From Verrucomicrobiota bacterium (GTDB taxonomy: Bacteria > Verrucomicrobiota > Verrucomicrobiia > Chthoniobacterales > UBA6821), in NCBI GenBank assembly GCA_021413925.1, contig JAIOPL010000001.1, positions 62,001 through 126,000 of the forward strand: 64,000 bases of DNA, read 5' to 3'. The translations under genes were made by a program, and so were the position numbers. The notes beneath the pieces were generated by a model. That model worked only from the letters and a program-made list of their open reading frames with translations, did not search any database and was not told the DNA's origin. Below, one piece after another: positions 60,219-64,000 of this stretch (positions are counted from its first letter, which is position 1; every line of letters begins with the position of its first letter).

Positions 60219-60707
60219 ATGACGATCACCAAAGGCTCCGTTGTTCTCTTTGACTACACGCTCACCGACGATGACAAGGAGCTCATTGACTCCTCTAAAG
60301 ACGCGGGTCCTCTCGCCTATCTGCAGGGCGAGGGCCAGATCGTCAAGGGCCTCGAGAACGCTATGGAGGGCAAACGCGCGGGAGATACCTTCAAGATCAG
60401 CGTTACTCCCGAGGAGGGCTACGGCGCGATCGATCCTGCGAAGATCGCCGTGGTCGATGCCGATCAGATCGAGGGGGGGGATGAACTTGAGGAGGGAATG
60501 CAGTTGGAAGCCTCCCATGATAGCGAGGAGGGCGAACAGGTCGTGGTCGTCGCCAAGATTGAGGGGAATAAAATTACCCTAGATGGCAATCATCCGCTAG
60601 CCGGCATGAATCTCCACTTCGACATCAAGATCCGAGAGGTCCGTGCCGCTACCGCCGAGGAAATCGAACACGGCCATGTGCACGGTGACGGCGGCCATCA
60701 TCACTAA
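60219..60707 (+). CDS. FKBP-type peptidyl-prolyl isomerase, SlyD-like
   Basis: The 162-residue protein has the split FKBP fold of SlyD. VVLFDYTLTDDDKELIDSS and LAYLQGEGQIVKGLENAM are the FKBP parts, with the IF chaperone insert (PEEGYGAIDPAKIAVVDAD) between. The end is His-rich (HGHVHGDGGHHH), a nickel-binding tail as in SlyD. It assists protein folding and perhaps nickel supply. The ATG at 60219 is preferred to an upstream start in repeat-poor leader DNA. Confidence 0.9.
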   Translation: MTITKGSVVLFDYTLTDDDKELIDSSKDAGPLAYLQGEGQIVKGLENAMEGKRAGDTFKISVTPEEGYGAIDPAKIAVVDADQIEGGDELEEGMQLEASHDSEEGEQVVVVAKIEGNKITLDGNHPLAGMNLHFDIKIREVRAATAEEIEHGHVHGDGGHHH

Positions 60708-60727
60708 TCACGCAGCGTTTTAGATCT

Positions 60728-60885
60728 CCCGCAGAGGCGCGGAGACGCAGAGAGTTTTTTACTCTGTGTTGTTAAAGGGCTTGGAGACTTGCCCTAAGTG
60801 ACTGGAAGTTTTGATGCCGCGCTAGGCGCGTGAGCGAAGCTGTAGTGAACTACTGCGAGCGAACAGCAACACCGCGCGGCGCAAA
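60728..60885. repeat. Intergenic repeats downstream of the FKBP gene and katG
   Basis: The region contains a CTCTGCG-family copy (CGCAGAGGCGCGGAGACGCA, about 60730-60750) and a GC-rich palindromic part (60824-60880) bounded by GCCGCGC and GCGCGGC. Inside is GTAGT/ACTAC around GA, with GAGCGAAGC and GCGAGCGAAC around it. It may form a REP-like hairpin between convergent genes. Confidence 0.55.
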
Positions 60886-60902
60886 AATCCCAGACACCTC
60901 AA

Positions 60903-63191
<2,289 letters not shown>

Positions 63192-63199
63192 TCACCATA

Positions 63200-64000
63200 A
63201 TGCCGGATCTTGATCAGCTTCTCTCCTTGCCCGCCCCGGTCCTGGCATTGGCCCCGATGCAGGATGTGACCGACCTGCCGTTCTGGCGTCTGATGACACG
63301 CTATGGCGGTGCGGATCTCTACTACACCGAGTATTTCCGCGTTACGGCAACCTCGGGCCTCGACAAGCCGATCCTGGCGTCGATCACGCAGAATCCGACC
63401 GGCCGCCCCGTCATCGCTCAGATGATTGGCAACGACATCGCAGCATTGGTTCGCACGGCCAAGGAGCTGTGCCATCATCCCATCGCGGCGATCGATCTGA
63501 ACCTGGGCTGCCCCGCCCCCGTGGTCTACCGCAAGTGCGCGGGAGGGGGGCTACTGCGCGATCTTCCCCGTATCGATAAAATCCTCGGGGCTTTGAGGGA
63601 CGCCATCCCGGGGAAGCTCACGGTGAAGACCCGTCTTGGCTTCGACACGGAGAAAACCCTTGAGGCACTTCTCCCTCTCTTTGCAAAACACTCCATTGAT
63701 CTGGTGACCGTCCATGGGCGGACAGTGCTCCAGATGTACAGCGGAGGGATCCGCCATGACCTGATCCAGATGGCGGCCGAATCACTTTCTTGCCCAGTCC
63801 TAGGAAATGGTAATGTCTCCACTCCTGCCGATGCCGAGACTCTCCTGAGGGAAACCAGTGCCCGCGGCCTAATGATCGGACGCGGTGCGGTCCGCAACCC
63901 TTGGCTCTTTTCGCAGATTCGGGAGCATTTTGCGGGGAATGCGATTACCTACCCGACAGGCCGCGAAGTCCTGGCCTATATTCACGATCTCTACGAGACG
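63200..64000 (+). CDS. tRNA-dihydrouridine synthase, 5' part, cut by window end
   Basis: The frame from the ATG at 63200 has no stop up to the window end, giving 267 residues. It is a Dus flavoenzyme that reduces uridines in tRNA. The opening APMQDVTDLPFWRLM, then EYFRVTA, IDLNLGCPAPVVYRKCAGGG with the catalytic Cys, and VTVHGRTVLQMYSG and GNGNVSTP cover the FMN barrel. The C-terminal domain is missing because of the window edge. It cannot be sorted into DusA, B or C. Confidence 0.92.
   Translation, partial: MPDLDQLLSLPAPVLALAPMQDVTDLPFWRLMTRYGGADLYYTEYFRVTATSGLDKPILASITQNPTGRPVIAQMIGNDIAALVRTAKELCHHPIAAIDLNLGCPAPVVYRKCAGGGLLRDLPRIDKILGALRDAIPGKLTVKTRLGFDTEKTLEALLPLFAKHSIDLVTVHGRTVLQMYSGGIRHDLIQMAAESLSCPVLGNGNVSTPADAETLLRETSARGLMIGRGAVRNPWLFSQIREHFAGNAITYPTGREVLAYIHDLYET

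Overview
The window is 64 kb of a bacterial chromosome of moderate to high GC. The gene families suggest a member of the Verrucomicrobiota/PVC group. The pointers are a PEP-CTERM sorting protein, a complete alternative complex III (ActA-F) locus joined to an A-type oxidase locus, and intergenic repeats of a kind often seen there. This assignment is an inference, because there is no rRNA in the window. I saw no tRNA, CRISPR array, prophage or complete insertion sequence.

Layout. 1-4.9 kb: the end of an outer-membrane protein gene, then a tight forward run mnmA-ribBA-ribH-nusB-ftsY (tRNA thiolation, riboflavin synthesis, antitermination, membrane targeting). 4.9-7.5 kb: a one-pore ion channel and a SulP anion transporter on the minus strand. 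7.58-11.8 kb: two promoter plus TPP-riboswitch modules, the first before a ThDP-dependent 2-oxoacid decarboxylase and the second before thiC. The first aptamer lacks the P5/L5 part that contacts pyrophosphate. 11.8-13 kb: a DUF4239 membrane protein and a VOC protein.

13-33.1 kb is one long minus-strand respiratory locus, transcribed from actA downwards. It encodes alternative complex III (actABCDEF), a small membrane protein, a CcoN-like protein without any of the expected histidine ligands, a mono-haem CcoO-like protein, a cytochrome c, coxB, coxA, haem A synthesis (ctaA, ctaB), a 41-residue membrane protein, coxC, a SCO copper-insertion protein, a small CPDC protein, a DUF420 protein, a cysteine-tailed protein and a permease-USP fusion. 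Together these would make a quinol:cytochrome c:O2 supercomplex and its assembly factors. The redox-dead CcoN/CcoO-like pair in the middle is the best candidate here for something undescribed.

33.4-46.5 kb: a DUF192 protein, a PEP-CTERM protein, RNase G/E, the cell-shape operon mreB-mreC-mreD-mrdA, aroC with a small overlapping gene, and a three-gene overlapping minus cluster (pseudouridine synthase, MFS transporter, aldo/keto reductase). 46.7-55.6 kb: gltB without an adjacent gltD, a double-ACT protein, a DUF2721 protein, an APC permease and a secreted protein with a Thr-Pro tail. 55.6-64 kb: ubiA-like prenyltransferase, pyrE, an orphan parA, a cell-wall amidase, a YmdB-type phosphodiesterase, an FKBP isomerase, katG and the beginning of a dus gene cut by the window end.

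The intergenic regions carry several small dispersed repeat families, including a 25-nt hairpin present three times and a CTCTGCG-type repeat present five times.
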